Source: Lachnospiraceae bacterium UBA7054
Lineage (GTDB): Bacteria > Bacillota > Clostridia > Lachnospirales > Lachnospiraceae
Assembly: GCA_002492725.1 (NCBI GenBank)
Contig: DLAF01000013.1
Span: 22,057 to 86,056 of the forward strand
Direction: 5' to 3'
DNA length: 64,000 nt
Positions within the stretch are counted from its first letter, which is position 1. Each line of letters opens with the position of its first letter. Position numbers and translations under genes: made by a program. The notes under the pieces were generated by a model. That model worked only from the letters and a program-made list of their open reading frames with translations. It was not told where the DNA came from and did not search any database. This document shows positions 1 through 7,760 of the stretch, piece after piece.

Positions 1-267
1 AATATCAGGATGCAGCCAGGCATCTGCCATCCCCGCGGCCTTATATACCGCCTCCGCCATACACTCTGACAAAATCTCCGAAGGCCAGGGCCGCTTTCTA
101 TAGTAATAACGCGGCACCGGACAGTCCACCAGCAAAAGAAACGGCTCCCGTTCCTTCGCGGGCAGCTCCCGCCCCGTCAGTACGGCATCCTGCCACCAGT
201 GTCTCCTGGCAGCATTCTTTTGATACATGCCCTCCTGGGCAGGATGAAAATAAAGCAGGCTCTCCAA
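1..267 (-). CDS. Hypothetical protein, C-terminus cut by the window edge
   Basis: An open minus-strand frame runs from just after the dus stop codon to the first base of the window without a stop. It is 89 codons long if read from TTG at 267. The product is rich in aromatic residues and arginine (motifs HWWQDAV, VPRYYYRKRPWP) and has no membrane segment. I do not recognise the family. The start is uncertain: the frame continues upstream as far as the dus stop and contains no ATG before residue 28. It follows dus on the same strand within about 55 bp, so it is probably the next gene of the argF-birA-dus operon. Confidence 0.6.
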   Translation of the reverse strand, partial: MESLLYFHPAQEGMYQKNAARRHWWQDAVLTGRELPAKEREPFLLLVDCPVPRYYYRKRPWPSEILSECMAEAVYKAAGMADAWLHPDI

Positions 268-321
268 TTCAATAACACCCGATATCCCTCTTGTTCTCTG
301 AGACAGTATATGCAGTCCGTC

Positions 322-1290
322 TCACAGGGATTCCACCAGCCCCTCGATCTGTTCAAAACATTCCGCCAGATTGACCTGCCCTCTGAGCCTCGCGGAATTC
401 GGCAGTCCCGCCGTATACCAGGACAGGTGTTTACGCATCTCCCGCACGCCCGTATATTCTCCTTTAATCTCAAGCTGCAGCGCGGCATGGCGCAGGATCA
501 TTTTTTTCTTTTCCTCCATGGACGGCGCGGGCAGAATCCGTCCGTCTTCCAAAAAAGCGGCAATTTCCCCAAACAGCCACGGATTCCCTCTGGCCCCGCG
601 GCCAATCATCACGCCGTCGCAGCCTGTCTCTGATAGCATCCTGCGGGCGCTTTCTCCGTCTGTGACATCGCCGTTTCCGATCACGGGAATGGAAACCGCC
701 TCTTTGACCTTCGCTATGATCTCCCAATCCGCCCGTCCGCTGTAAAACTGCTCTCTGGTCCTGCCGTGCACCGCTATGGCTGCGGCTCCCGCATCCTCCG
801 CAATCTTTGCGATCTCCACCGCATTGACATGCGCTTCGTCAAAACCTTTGCGGATTTTCACCGTAACGGGTTTTTTGACAGCCTTTACCGTGGCGGCAAT
901 AATCTCTCCCGCCAGCTTCGGCTCCCGCATCAGGGCTGATCCCTCGCCATTGTTTACAATCTTGGGCACGGGACAGCCCATGTTGAGATCCAGCACCGCA
1001 AACGGTCTCTCCTCAATGCGCGCCGCCATCTCGCTGATAATCTTCGGATCGGAACCAAAAAGCTGTAAGGAAACGGGCCCTTCCTGCGGATGAATCGCAA
1101 GCAGCCCCTCGGTATTTTTATTCCCGTAGAGGATGGCCTTGGCGCTGACCATCTCCATGCCGGTCATGCCCGCCCCCTGCTCGCTGCACAGCAAACGAAA
1201 TGGCAGGTCCGTCACACCTGCCATAGGAGCCAGTATGAGATTGTTCTTCAGGGTGACACCGCCGATGGTAAGTGGGTGCAGATCGTTCAT
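322..1290 (-). CDS. dus: tRNA-dihydrouridine synthase, DusB-like
   Basis: Flavin-dependent reduction of specific uridines in the tRNA D-loop to dihydrouridine. The 322-residue protein shows the family signatures: an N-terminal LAPMAGVTD segment, the catalytic-cysteine motif LNMGCP with Cys at residue 106, HGRTREQFYSG, a GNGDV phosphate-binding turn and IGRGARGNPW near the end of the TIM barrel. The C-terminal helical RNA-binding part is present, so the gene looks complete. Its ATG overlaps the upstream DUF6145 stop by 4 bp (ATGA), which implies translational coupling. DusB-type assignment is by overall similarity; other Dus subfamilies cannot be excluded. Confidence 0.95.
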   Translation of the reverse strand: MNDLHPLTIGGVTLKNNLILAPMAGVTDLPFRLLCSEQGAGMTGMEMVSAKAILYGNKNTEGLLAIHPQEGPVSLQLFGSDPKIISEMAARIEERPFAVLDLNMGCPVPKIVNNGEGSALMREPKLAGEIIAATVKAVKKPVTVKIRKGFDEAHVNAVEIAKIAEDAGAAAIAVHGRTREQFYSGRADWEIIAKVKEAVSIPVIGNGDVTDGESARRMLSETGCDGVMIGRGARGNPWLFGEIAAFLEDGRILPAPSMEEKKKMILRHAALQLEIKGEYTGVREMRKHLSWYTAGLPNSARLRGQVNLAECFEQIEGLVESL

Positions 1291-1625
1291 ATGGAAATCT
1301 CCTCGTGCAACACAAAAACCCGATAGTATAACTGCAGCGCCTCAAGCAGTTCCTGCCGGTTCCTGCGGATTTCCCCCACCAGCAGTCCGCTGCCGATCTC
1401 GTCGTAAAGCAGATCGTCCTCCTCGGCGTCCGTCTCCAGTAAGACGCTTCCGTCCTCCTCAAAGACAATGGTGAAAACACCGCCCACCTCCTCCGTGAAG
1501 AGCACACAGATTACGTGAAGTTCCTCCTGAATCGACTGCGGAATCTTCGAAAACTGCTCATTAAAGTAATATTTCTGCTCGTAGGCGTTCGCGCCGCAGA
1601 GCACGACCCTGTTATCTTTTCCCAT
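1287..1625 (-). CDS. DUF6145 family protein
   Basis: Small acidic cytosolic protein of 112 residues with no signal or membrane segment. It contains an alternating strand pattern (VICVLFTEEVGG, FTIVFEEDGSVLLE) and a helical C-terminus. It matches the conserved unknown family DUF6145, which I recall as recurring next to dus and birA in Lachnospiraceae. It overlaps dus by 4 bp and lies about 30 bp after birA, so it belongs to the same operon. No function can be stated from the sequence. Confidence 0.75.
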   Translation of the reverse strand: MGKDNRVVLCGANAYEQKYYFNEQFSKIPQSIQEELHVICVLFTEEVGGVFTIVFEEDGSVLLETDAEEDDLLYDEIGSGLLVGEIRRNRQELLEALQLYYRVFVLHEEISI

Positions 1626-1656
1626 TCGTAATTCCTTCCGTCACCGCTGTCTTTTC

Positions 1657-2670
1657 CTAGACATACCCATACAGTCCGCGAACCGACACTTCTCCGGCAT
1701 AGACCGCCACACACTCGCCGCTGCCCCGCTCCACAACAAGCTCGCCCCTGTCGTTGATGCCGCGTGAGATGCCCGTATACTCTCCAGCAGGGTCAAGCAC
1801 GCGCACCTCACCTCCAAGCCCCTGCAGGCGGGCCTGATAAGCCTCCCGCAGACGGGACATATCCAGTGTTTCCAAAAAAGTCCCATAATATTTCTCAAAG
1901 CGGCACAGCACAGCCTGTAACAGCGCCGCGCGGTTTTGTCGTCTGCCCGACTCGATCCGCAGAGAGGTGGCCGTCTGCCTGATCTCTTCCTGAAATTCCT
2001 GCGGACTTTCATTGTTGACGTTAATGCCAACGCCCACCACCAGGTACTGGATCTCGTCCAGTTCGGGCGTCATGGTCATTTCCGTCAGCATGCCGCACAC
2101 CTTTTTGCGGTTTATCACGAGGTCGTTTGGCCACTTGATATGGACTGCTATGCTTCCTTCCATGGCCTCTTCCACGGCCTCCGCCACGGCAAGCGCCATC
2201 ACCAGCGTAATCATGGAAGCCCGCTCCGCCGGAAAAGCAGGCCGCAGTAAAATACTGAAAGAGAGCGCCGTACCGGATAATGTCTGCCAGGCCCTGCCCC
2301 TGCGGCCCTTCCCCGCATTTTGAATATCCGCCACCACCACCGTGCCGTGGGGATCGTCCTCCTCACCACAGCGCTTCGCGTCATTGTTGGTGGAACCGGT
2401 CTCCCCATAATAATAAAGTTTCCTGCCCGCCCATTCGGTTGTCAGGCGGCTTGCAATCTCGCTCTCCGAAAGCACATCCTCCGGACTTTCCACCAGAAGA
2501 TACCCCTTTCTCGAGACCGACTCAATGCGGTAGCCCTCTTCTTTCAAGCGGTTGACAGCCTTCCACACCGCCGTTCGGGAAACGCCCAGACGCTCACACA
2601 ATTGCTGCCCGGAAACATAACCTCCTGCGCTTCGCAGGCATGTCAAAATATCCGATAAGTCCGTTTTCAT
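1657..2670 (-). CDS. birA: Bifunctional biotin ligase / biotin operon repressor
   Basis: Attaches biotin to the carboxylase biotin-carrier domain and, with its N-terminal winged helix, represses biotin genes. Residues about 8-60 form the helix-turn-helix (GVSRTAVWKAVNRL), followed by the ligase core: GSTNNDAKR, the biotinyl-AMP loop GKGRRGRAW near residue 122-130, KWPNDLVI near 181 and GVGINVNN near 215. A C-terminal SH3-like domain completes the protein. I chose the ATG at 2670 because AAGAAGGA lies 7 bp upstream; an in-frame TTG lies two codons earlier. It follows argF after about 33 bp. Confidence 0.94.
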   Translation of the reverse strand: MKTDLSDILTCLRSAGGYVSGQQLCERLGVSRTAVWKAVNRLKEEGYRIESVSRKGYLLVESPEDVLSESEIASRLTTEWAGRKLYYYGETGSTNNDAKRCGEEDDPHGTVVVADIQNAGKGRRGRAWQTLSGTALSFSILLRPAFPAERASMITLVMALAVAEAVEEAMEGSIAVHIKWPNDLVINRKKVCGMLTEMTMTPELDEIQYLVVGVGINVNNESPQEFQEEIRQTATSLRIESGRRQNRAALLQAVLCRFEKYYGTFLETLDMSRLREAYQARLQGLGGEVRVLDPAGEYTGISRGINDRGELVVERGSGECVAVYAGEVSVRGLYGYV

Positions 2671-2703
2671 GCGCAAATCCTTCTTCTAAGCAGTATCAGG
2701 CCC

Positions 2704-3699
2704 TCAGACGGAGCCGCCAAGCGTGGTTAACATAACCGCCTTTATCGTGTGCATCCGATTTTCCGCCTCATCAAATACAAGCGACTGCGGCGACTCAAAG
2801 ACTTCGTCTGTCACCTCCAGTTCGGCCATGCCGTAGCGCTCGCCAATCTCCTTTCCGATCCCCGTATTGTGATCGTGGAAAGCGGGCAGACAGTGCATAA
2901 AGACCGCCCCTTTATCCGCAAGCGCCATCACCTTCGCGTTGACCTGATAGGGCGTAAGATCTTTCAACCGCTCCTCCCATATCTCAGCAGGCTCGCCCAT
3001 GGATACCCACACATCGGTGCAGATCACATCGGCGCCCCCTGCGCCCTCACCCACATCTTCCGTCAAACGGACACTGCCCCCGGTCTTGTCAGCGATTTCC
3101 CGGCAGGTCTTCACCAAAGACTCGTCAGGATAATATTTGCGGTTTGTGCAGGCAGTGAAGTGCATTCCCATCTTCGCGCAGACCACCATCAGGGAATTGC
3201 CCGTATTATAGCGGGCATCCCCCAGATAGGTCAGACGAATCCCTGAAAGTCTGCCGAAATGCTCCCGTATCGTGAGAAGGTCGGCAAGCATCTGGGTCGG
3301 GTGAAACTCGTTGGTCAGGCCGTTCCACACGGGCACGCCCGCATACTTTGCAATCTCCTCCACGATATCCTGTCCGAAACCGCGATATTCAATCCCCTCA
3401 AACATGCGCCCCAGCACCCGTGCCGTATCCGCGATACTCTCCTTCTTGCCGATCTGTGAGGCAACCGGATCCAGATAGGTAGTGCCCATCCCTAAGTCGT
3501 GCGCCGCCACCTCAAAGGCACAGCGGGTCCTGGTGCTTGTCTTCTCAAAAATCAGGGCAACATTCTTCCCCCGCAGCACATCTACGGGAATCCCTTTCTT
3601 TTTTTTCTCCTTCAAGTCTGCCGCCACGTCCACCAGATAGAGAATCTCCTCCGGCGTAAAATCAAGCAGCTTTAAAAAATGCCGGCCTTTCAGATCCAT
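2704..3699 (-). CDS. argF: Ornithine carbamoyltransferase
   Basis: Transfers the carbamoyl group to ornithine, giving citrulline in arginine synthesis; in fermenters the same enzyme family may run in reverse. The 331 residues carry the carbamoyl-phosphate motif STRTR (55-59), HPTQ, and the ornithine-binding HCLPAFHD motif, and the length is normal. The start has a strong GGGAGGGAG ribosome site. No other arg gene is adjacent. The transcript leader contains a 12-bp hairpin listed separately. Catabolic (arcB) versus biosynthetic (argF) use cannot be decided from this window. Confidence 0.95.
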   Translation of the reverse strand: MDLKGRHFLKLLDFTPEEILYLVDVAADLKEKKKKGIPVDVLRGKNVALIFEKTSTRTRCAFEVAAHDLGMGTTYLDPVASQIGKKESIADTARVLGRMFEGIEYRGFGQDIVEEIAKYAGVPVWNGLTNEFHPTQMLADLLTIREHFGRLSGIRLTYLGDARYNTGNSLMVVCAKMGMHFTACTNRKYYPDESLVKTCREIADKTGGSVRLTEDVGEGAGGADVICTDVWVSMGEPAEIWEERLKDLTPYQVNAKVMALADKGAVFMHCLPAFHDHNTGIGKEIGERYGMAELEVTDEVFESPQSLVFDEAENRMHTIKAVMLTTLGGSV

Positions 3700-3725
3700 A
3701 TTTCCGTCTCCCTCCCTTAAGTATG

Positions 3726-3754
3726 AACAGGACGGTTCGACAAACCGCCCTGTT
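3726..3754 (-). terminator. Hairpin between the SPFH gene and argF
   Basis: Two 12-base arms (AACAGGACGGTT and AACCGCCCTGTT) surround a 5-base loop. The single non-Watson-Crick position is a G-U wobble in minus-strand RNA but an A-C mismatch on the plus strand, so the fold is selected in the argF/SPFH reading direction. Only a weak U tract follows, so it may be a leaky terminator of the SPFH gene or a leader structure of argF. Confidence 0.55.
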
Positions 3755-3815
3755 GCTTATCCTGTCAGTTACTTTCTGTTTTTTACACAAACCGCATTTC
3801 ATAACACATGCAATC

Positions 3816-4736
3816 TTATTTTAAAATCTCCTTTGCAGAAGCCGCCAGTCCCGCGATTCCCTGAATCTCCGAAGGGATAATGATCTTCGTTGCCTGCCCG
3901 TTTGCCGCTCTCTCGAAAGCCTCCAGACTCTTGATCTTTAAGACTGCCTCGTCTGCGCCCGCCTCTCTGATCATGCGGATACCGTCAGCCGTAGCCTGCT
4001 GCACCTTGAGAATAGCCTCCGCCTCACCTTCCGCCTCGCGGATCATCTTTTCCTTCTCCGCCTCAGCCCTTAAGATCGCGGACTGCTTTTCAGCCTCAGC
4101 CTCTAAGATTGCCGACTCCTTCTGACCTTCCGCCACCAGGATGGTAGACTTTTTCTCACCCTCGGCTCTAAGGATCGCCTCACGGCGCTCACGCTCCGCC
4201 TTCATCTGCTTCTCCATCGCGTCCTGAATGGCCGCCGGAGGAATGATATTTTTGAGCTCGACACGGTTCACCTTGATGCCCCAGGGATCAGTCGCGATAT
4301 CCAGGGAAGCACGCATCTTCGTATTGATGACCTCACGGGAAGTCAATGTCTGGTCAAGTTCCATCTCACCGATGATATTTCTAAGCGTCGTGGCCGTCAG
4401 ATTCTCGATGGCCATGATCGGATTCTCCACGCCATAAGCAAAGAGCTTCGGATCCGTGATCTGGAAAAAGACCACCGTATCGATCCGCATGGTAACGTTA
4501 TCCTTTGTGATCACAGGCTGGGGTGCGAAATCCACCACCTGTTCCTTCAGGTTCACTCTCTTTGCCACCGTGTCAATAAAAGGCACCTTGATGTGCAGAC
4601 CGACGGACCAGGTCTGCTGGTAAGCGCCAAGACGCTCCACCACATACGCATGCGCCTGCGGAACGATCTTGATGCAGGACATCAGGATCAACAGCGCTAA
4701 GATCAACAGTACCAAAAAAGCAATCACTCCACCCAT
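3816..4736 (-). CDS. SPFH/Band 7 membrane protein (stomatin/QmcA-like)
   Basis: Membrane-anchored scaffold of the SPFH (stomatin, prohibitin, flotillin, HflK/C) superfamily, thought to organise membrane microdomains. The 306-residue protein has one N-terminal transmembrane helix (about 3-22), the SPFH domain (about 25-185, with VVERLGAYQQTW and the proline pair in KNIIPP), and then a long coiled coil of repeated A-I-L-x-A-E-A-E units from about 190 to 265. It follows an NfeD-type gene by about 20 bp. SPFH and NfeD proteins are commonly encoded together and are thought to work as a pair. Confidence 0.93.
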   Translation of the reverse strand: MGGVIAFLVLLILALLILMSCIKIVPQAHAYVVERLGAYQQTWSVGLHIKVPFIDTVAKRVNLKEQVVDFAPQPVITKDNVTMRIDTVVFFQITDPKLFAYGVENPIMAIENLTATTLRNIIGEMELDQTLTSREVINTKMRASLDIATDPWGIKVNRVELKNIIPPAAIQDAMEKQMKAERERREAILRAEGEKKSTILVAEGQKESAILEAEAEKQSAILRAEAEKEKMIREAEGEAEAILKVQQATADGIRMIREAGADEAVLKIKSLEAFERAANGQATKIIIPSEIQGIAGLAASAKEILK

Positions 4737-4757
4737 ATTCTTTTCTCCTTTCTTCCG

Positions 4758-5201
4758 TCAGCGTTTCTCTTCCACGATGAGCTTTACGCCGTCGATTGCC
4801 AGTATCACCACCACCGCGCCCACAGGCAGGGTAATGTTTTCGTCCCGGGTTCTTGCAGACCACTCCATGCCGCCCACGTTGACCTGGCCGATGCCCTGTA
4901 AATTGTCAATTTCACTGATTACAATGGCCTGCCTGCCTACCAGGCTCTCCGCGTTTGTGCGGACTCTGTCCTTATTGAAATACTTCACCGCGATCGGTCT
5001 GGTAAAAAACAGGAGCAGTCCCGATACCACGAGAAACAAAATAATCTGAATCACCAATGGCAGCCCCAGCATGGACGCAAGCGTAGCCACCAGCGCTCCA
5101 CCTGCAAACCAGACCGTCGTCAGCCCCATTGTCAAAAGCTCTATGACCACCAACAGCACTAAAATAATCAGCCAGACCATCGTCATATTCAGTAGATTCA
5201 T
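4758..5201 (-). CDS. NfeD-like membrane protein
   Basis: Partner of the SPFH protein encoded just downstream. The 147 residues contain two or three hydrophobic helices in the first 75 residues, then a soluble C-terminal OB-fold-like domain (VGRQAIVISEIDNL through GVKLIVEEKR). This is the short, protease-less NfeD form. Possible roles in membrane microdomain organisation are known for the family and are not shown by the sequence. It is the first gene of the pair and lies behind a 285-bp spacer full of hairpins. Confidence 0.88.
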   Translation of the reverse strand: MNLLNMTMVWLIILVLLVVIELLTMGLTTVWFAGGALVATLASMLGLPLVIQIILFLVVSGLLLFFTRPIAVKYFNKDRVRTNAESLVGRQAIVISEIDNLQGIGQVNVGGMEWSARTRDENITLPVGAVVVILAIDGVKLIVEEKR

Positions 5202-5486
5202 GTTATTCCCTTATCCTCCATGTCAGAGTGTTCTTTCTCCTTCCTCCATGGTACTATATTATTCCCCCAATAGCAAGACTTATCACCTTTTTACTATTCT
5301 CCCGCAACGCAGAGAATGCCCGCTTTGGGGCATTCTCTTGCATGAAACATAGAAGTTCAAAAGCTGCTATGCTGCTTTAGCGAATACAGCCTTTGCTGCG
5401 AGCAGCTTTCTCAGATGCTGTAATCGTAAATCATTTAGGAAAGAATGACGCAGTCATTCTTTGGTCGCAGGATGCTGATCCTGCGA
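5202..5486. other. Palindrome-rich intergenic spacer
   Basis: No credible gene lies in this 285-bp gap. It contains four separate inverted repeats: 5311-5338 (AGAGAATGCCC arms), 5360-5409 (AAAGCTGCT/AGCAGCTTT around a 32-base loop), 5440-5462 and 5464-5487. The last two directly follow the wall-hydrolase gene and can act as its terminator. The first resembles elements at 14066 and 54136. Confidence 0.6.
5309..5340 (-). repeat. AGAGAATG-type hairpin, copy 1
   Basis: The 11-bp stem AGAGAATGCCC/GGGCATTCTCT is bordered by GC and TTG. The copy at 14066-14097 has the same outer stem and the same borders but a different inner stem that still pairs, which is what a conserved structured element would show. 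It lies about 110 bp upstream of the NfeD-like gene, in the same orientation relative to the gene as the 14-kb copy. Confidence 0.5.
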
Positions 5487-5487
5487 C
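5440..5487 (-). terminator. Tandem hairpins ending the wall-hydrolase transcript
   Basis: Two adjacent perfect 10-bp hairpins: GTCGCAGGAT/ATCCTGCGAC (5464-5487, its arm overlapping the TAG stop) and AAAGAATGAC/GTCATTCTTT (5440-5462), the latter ending in TTCTTT in minus-strand RNA. Their position directly at the stop codon supports a termination or 3'-end stabilising role. Confidence 0.6.
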
Positions 5488-6560
5488 TACCAGAAGATCT
5501 GCCGGTCAATCTGCAGCCCGGCATGATTCCCCGCCGCCTTAATCGTCCTAAAGTGCGTCGCATCGCCCACATTGGTCTCCCCGTTGATGGCAGCCCTGGC
5601 CGCTTCCCAGCAGCTCTCCGGGATATCACCGCCATAGACTTTGGCCACCTTGCCGTTCATGGCAGGCGTAAACTGTCCCGAGGCAAATATAACACCCGAT
5701 ATCGTATTCGGATAAGCGCCGCTTCTGACACGGTTCATAACCACTGCACCCACCGCCAACTTTCCGTTATAGGTCTCAATGCCGGCCTCACAGTAGATCA
5801 GCGCTGCCAAAAGCCTGGTGTCGTCGCCTCCCACTACCACAGCGCCGCGGTTAGCCGTCAGCTTCGCCTGCCGCTCCGCCTCTTCTCTCTTTTTGATTGC
5901 AATCAACGTCTCGCCTTCGTCAATGTGGAAATCGACATCCACATACTCCGCCGACACAAAGCCTGTCTGCCCTTCATAATCAACACTGATCCAATCATCA
6001 TCGAGCACCTCTATGATCTCCAGCTCCTCGTCCTGCGGAATGAAACCCACCGCTGTGGCATCGCCGTCCGGCTCCTCCCTCACGCAGAGCGTCTCCGTCT
6101 CGATCTGCACGATGAGATTGCCCACATCATTCGCCAACGTTTCCGCATCCTCCCCAAACAGGAGGTACTCATCGCTGGCCCAGCCTACCAAATCTCCGCT
6201 CCTGAGCCTTGTCCAGCCGTCCTTTCTCTCCAGGATTCTGCCACCGCAGTCCTTGTAAAGAAGTCCTACCTTAGCTGACTCTTCGTTGGCCTCTTCGCGC
6301 ACATTCAAGGCGATCTGGACATTCGCCATGACCAGATCCGTCTCCTTCTTTGCCTGTCCGCCATTAGCTTCTGACATCTGTGTCAGTTCTCGGATCGCAT
6401 CCACATTCGGGGATTTCCCCGTGGGATCTACGATCTGAGTGACGCCCGCATTCAGGGAATCTACCGGATCACTGCCACTCGCCTGCGTCTCCAGAGACAA
6501 ACCGCATAAACAGATTCCAAGAATAAGGCCGGCGCACAGAAGTTTACAGCTTCTCAGCAT
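5487..6560 (-). CDS. Secreted cell-wall hydrolase with two SH3b domains and a CwlJ/SleB-type domain
   Basis: Exported peptidoglycan hydrolase. From the ATG at 6560 (GGAGGG just upstream; an ATG six codons earlier lacks a site) it has a signal peptide, a low-complexity linker, two bacterial SH3 domains (about 70-125 and 130-195, each with the LNVRE/LCVREEP motif), a short charged helix, and a C-terminal hydrolase_2 (CwlJ/SleB) domain with LLAALIYCEAGIE, GKLAVGAVVMNRV and the THF motif. Family members cut cortex or vegetative wall. Which role applies here is unknown, since no germination genes are adjacent. A consensus promoter precedes it. Confidence 0.88.
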   Translation of the reverse strand: MLRSCKLLCAGLILGICLCGLSLETQASGSDPVDSLNAGVTQIVDPTGKSPNVDAIRELTQMSEANGGQAKKETDLVMANVQIALNVREEANEESAKVGLLYKDCGGRILERKDGWTRLRSGDLVGWASDEYLLFGEDAETLANDVGNLIVQIETETLCVREEPDGDATAVGFIPQDEELEIIEVLDDDWISVDYEGQTGFVSAEYVDVDFHIDEGETLIAIKKREEAERQAKLTANRGAVVVGGDDTRLLAALIYCEAGIETYNGKLAVGAVVMNRVRSGAYPNTISGVIFASGQFTPAMNGKVAKVYGGDIPESCWEAARAAINGETNVGDATHFRTIKAAGNHAGLQIDRQIFW

Positions 6561-6640
6561 AGCACCCTCCGTCTCCATCCATAACTTCCAAACAGATTAA
6601 GAATGTTACAAAAATGTTACAGTTTGATTAAGTATGGATT

Positions 6641-6669
6641 ATTTTAGCAAAACACCTATTCTTTGTCAA
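6641..6669 (-). promoter_or_regulatory. Sigma-A promoter of the wall-hydrolase gene
   Basis: TTGACA at 6669-6664, a 17-bp spacer and TAAAAT at 6646-6641, giving a leader of about 75 bases. The leader contains two direct TGTTACA-type repeats (6604-6621), a possible regulatory site. Confidence 0.75.
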
Positions 6670-6812
6670 GTTTATACAATTCAGCTCTGAAATACCTCAA
6701 TATTTTGTTACTATTTTTTTACAAAACACAAGATGTTCCGACAACCACCTCTAAAATGCCATTTTCTGCTATGTGACACACGCTCACATTCCGCCGGGTT
6801 TTCTCCGCCGCG

Positions 6813-7607
6813 TCACAGTTTCCCGGATTTCTCCACCGCCGCCAGCAGGGCATCCATCACCGCGCCGCGAAAGCCTGCCTTCTCCAACGCTCTCACGCCT
6901 TCTATGGTAGTGCCGCCGGGAGAGCAGACCATATCCTTAAGCTCCCCTGGATGCTTTCCCGTTTCCAGCACAAGCTTCGCGCTGCCAAGAACCGCCTGCG
7001 CGGCAAACTCATACGCCTGCGTGCGCGGCATTCCCGCCGCCACTCCCGCATCGGCCATCGCCTCAATAAACATAAACACATAGGCGGGGGAAGAACCGCT
7101 CACCGCGCCCACCGCGTCCATCAGCCGTTCCTCCACAAGACTGGCCCGTCCGAAACTTCCCATCAGGCGCAGGCTGTAGGCCAGCTCTTCCTCCGTCACC
7201 ACGTCGTTTGCACAAATTCCCGTGCACCCCTCGCCGACAAGGGCCGGCGTATTCGGCATACAGCGCACCAGCCCAAGCGGTCTGTCAAAGGCTTCCGCCA
7301 GCCAGGACAGCGTCTTGCCCGCAGCAATGCTGATCACCAGTGTCCCTTCTTTCACGCTGTCCCGAATCTCTCCGATCACACTCTCCAAAAACTGGGGCTT
7401 TACCGCCAAGATAAGAACATCCGCCGTAGCAGCCACCGCCCGGTTGGAACTTTCCACGCCGATACCGTAAGCCTCCCGCACGGCATCCAGTGTCTTTTGC
7501 GTCTTCGCGGAACCAAGGATATCTTCCCGCGATGCGATTCCCTCCCGCAGCATACCGCCAATGATGGCCCGCGCCATATTTCCCAGTCCGATAAATCCTA
7601 TTTTCAT
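6813..7607 (-). CDS. proC: Pyrroline-5-carboxylate reductase
   Basis: NADPH-dependent last step of proline synthesis. The 264-residue protein begins at an ATG with GGGAGGAG upstream. It shows the Rossmann motif GFIGLGNMA at the N-terminus, ILAVKPQ, CMPNTPA and the C-terminal dimer signature (SGSSPAYVFMFIEAMADAGV, followed by PGGTT). Length and motifs are normal. It appears to be a single-gene unit between the wall hydrolase and a TrmH-type gene. No terminator with a U tract was found behind it. Confidence 0.95.
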   Translation of the reverse strand: MKIGFIGLGNMARAIIGGMLREGIASREDILGSAKTQKTLDAVREAYGIGVESSNRAVAATADVLILAVKPQFLESVIGEIRDSVKEGTLVISIAAGKTLSWLAEAFDRPLGLVRCMPNTPALVGEGCTGICANDVVTEEELAYSLRLMGSFGRASLVEERLMDAVGAVSGSSPAYVFMFIEAMADAGVAAGMPRTQAYEFAAQAVLGSAKLVLETGKHPGELKDMVCSPGGTTIEGVRALEKAGFRGAVMDALLAAVEKSGKL

Positions 7608-7651
7608 ATTTGAGCTCCTCCCTTTCTCCGTTTTTATTTCAATAACACGTG

Positions 7652-7732
7652 CTACTTTCCTGAATTTTCCAGCATTTTCAGGTAATCTGCCCATAACGCC
7701 TTCATTTCCATTGTGATGTCATCTGTACTCAT
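7652..7732 (-). CDS. Possible small ORF, 26 residues
   Basis: A short frame from ATG to TAG encodes a hydrophilic 26-residue peptide (ends ENSGK). It lies in the spacer between the TrmH-type gene and proC. There is no ribosome site, only an A-run before the ATG, and the region upstream is almost pure AT with a weak AT hairpin. It could be a gene remnant or part of the proC leader. Reported because nothing else explains the stretch. Confidence 0.25.
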   Translation of the reverse strand: MSTDDITMEMKALWADYLKMLENSGK

Positions 7733-7760
7733 TTTTTAAAATTAAATTCTGATTTAATAA

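Noticed and set aside
177..488. Minus-strand frame overlapping the dus 3' end
   Set aside because: It overlaps dus in another frame; the frame continuing directly after the dus stop to base 1 has better coding character.
5445..6278. 277-codon plus-strand frame
   Set aside because: Antisense to the wall hydrolase, which has clear SH3b and CwlJ motifs on the other strand.
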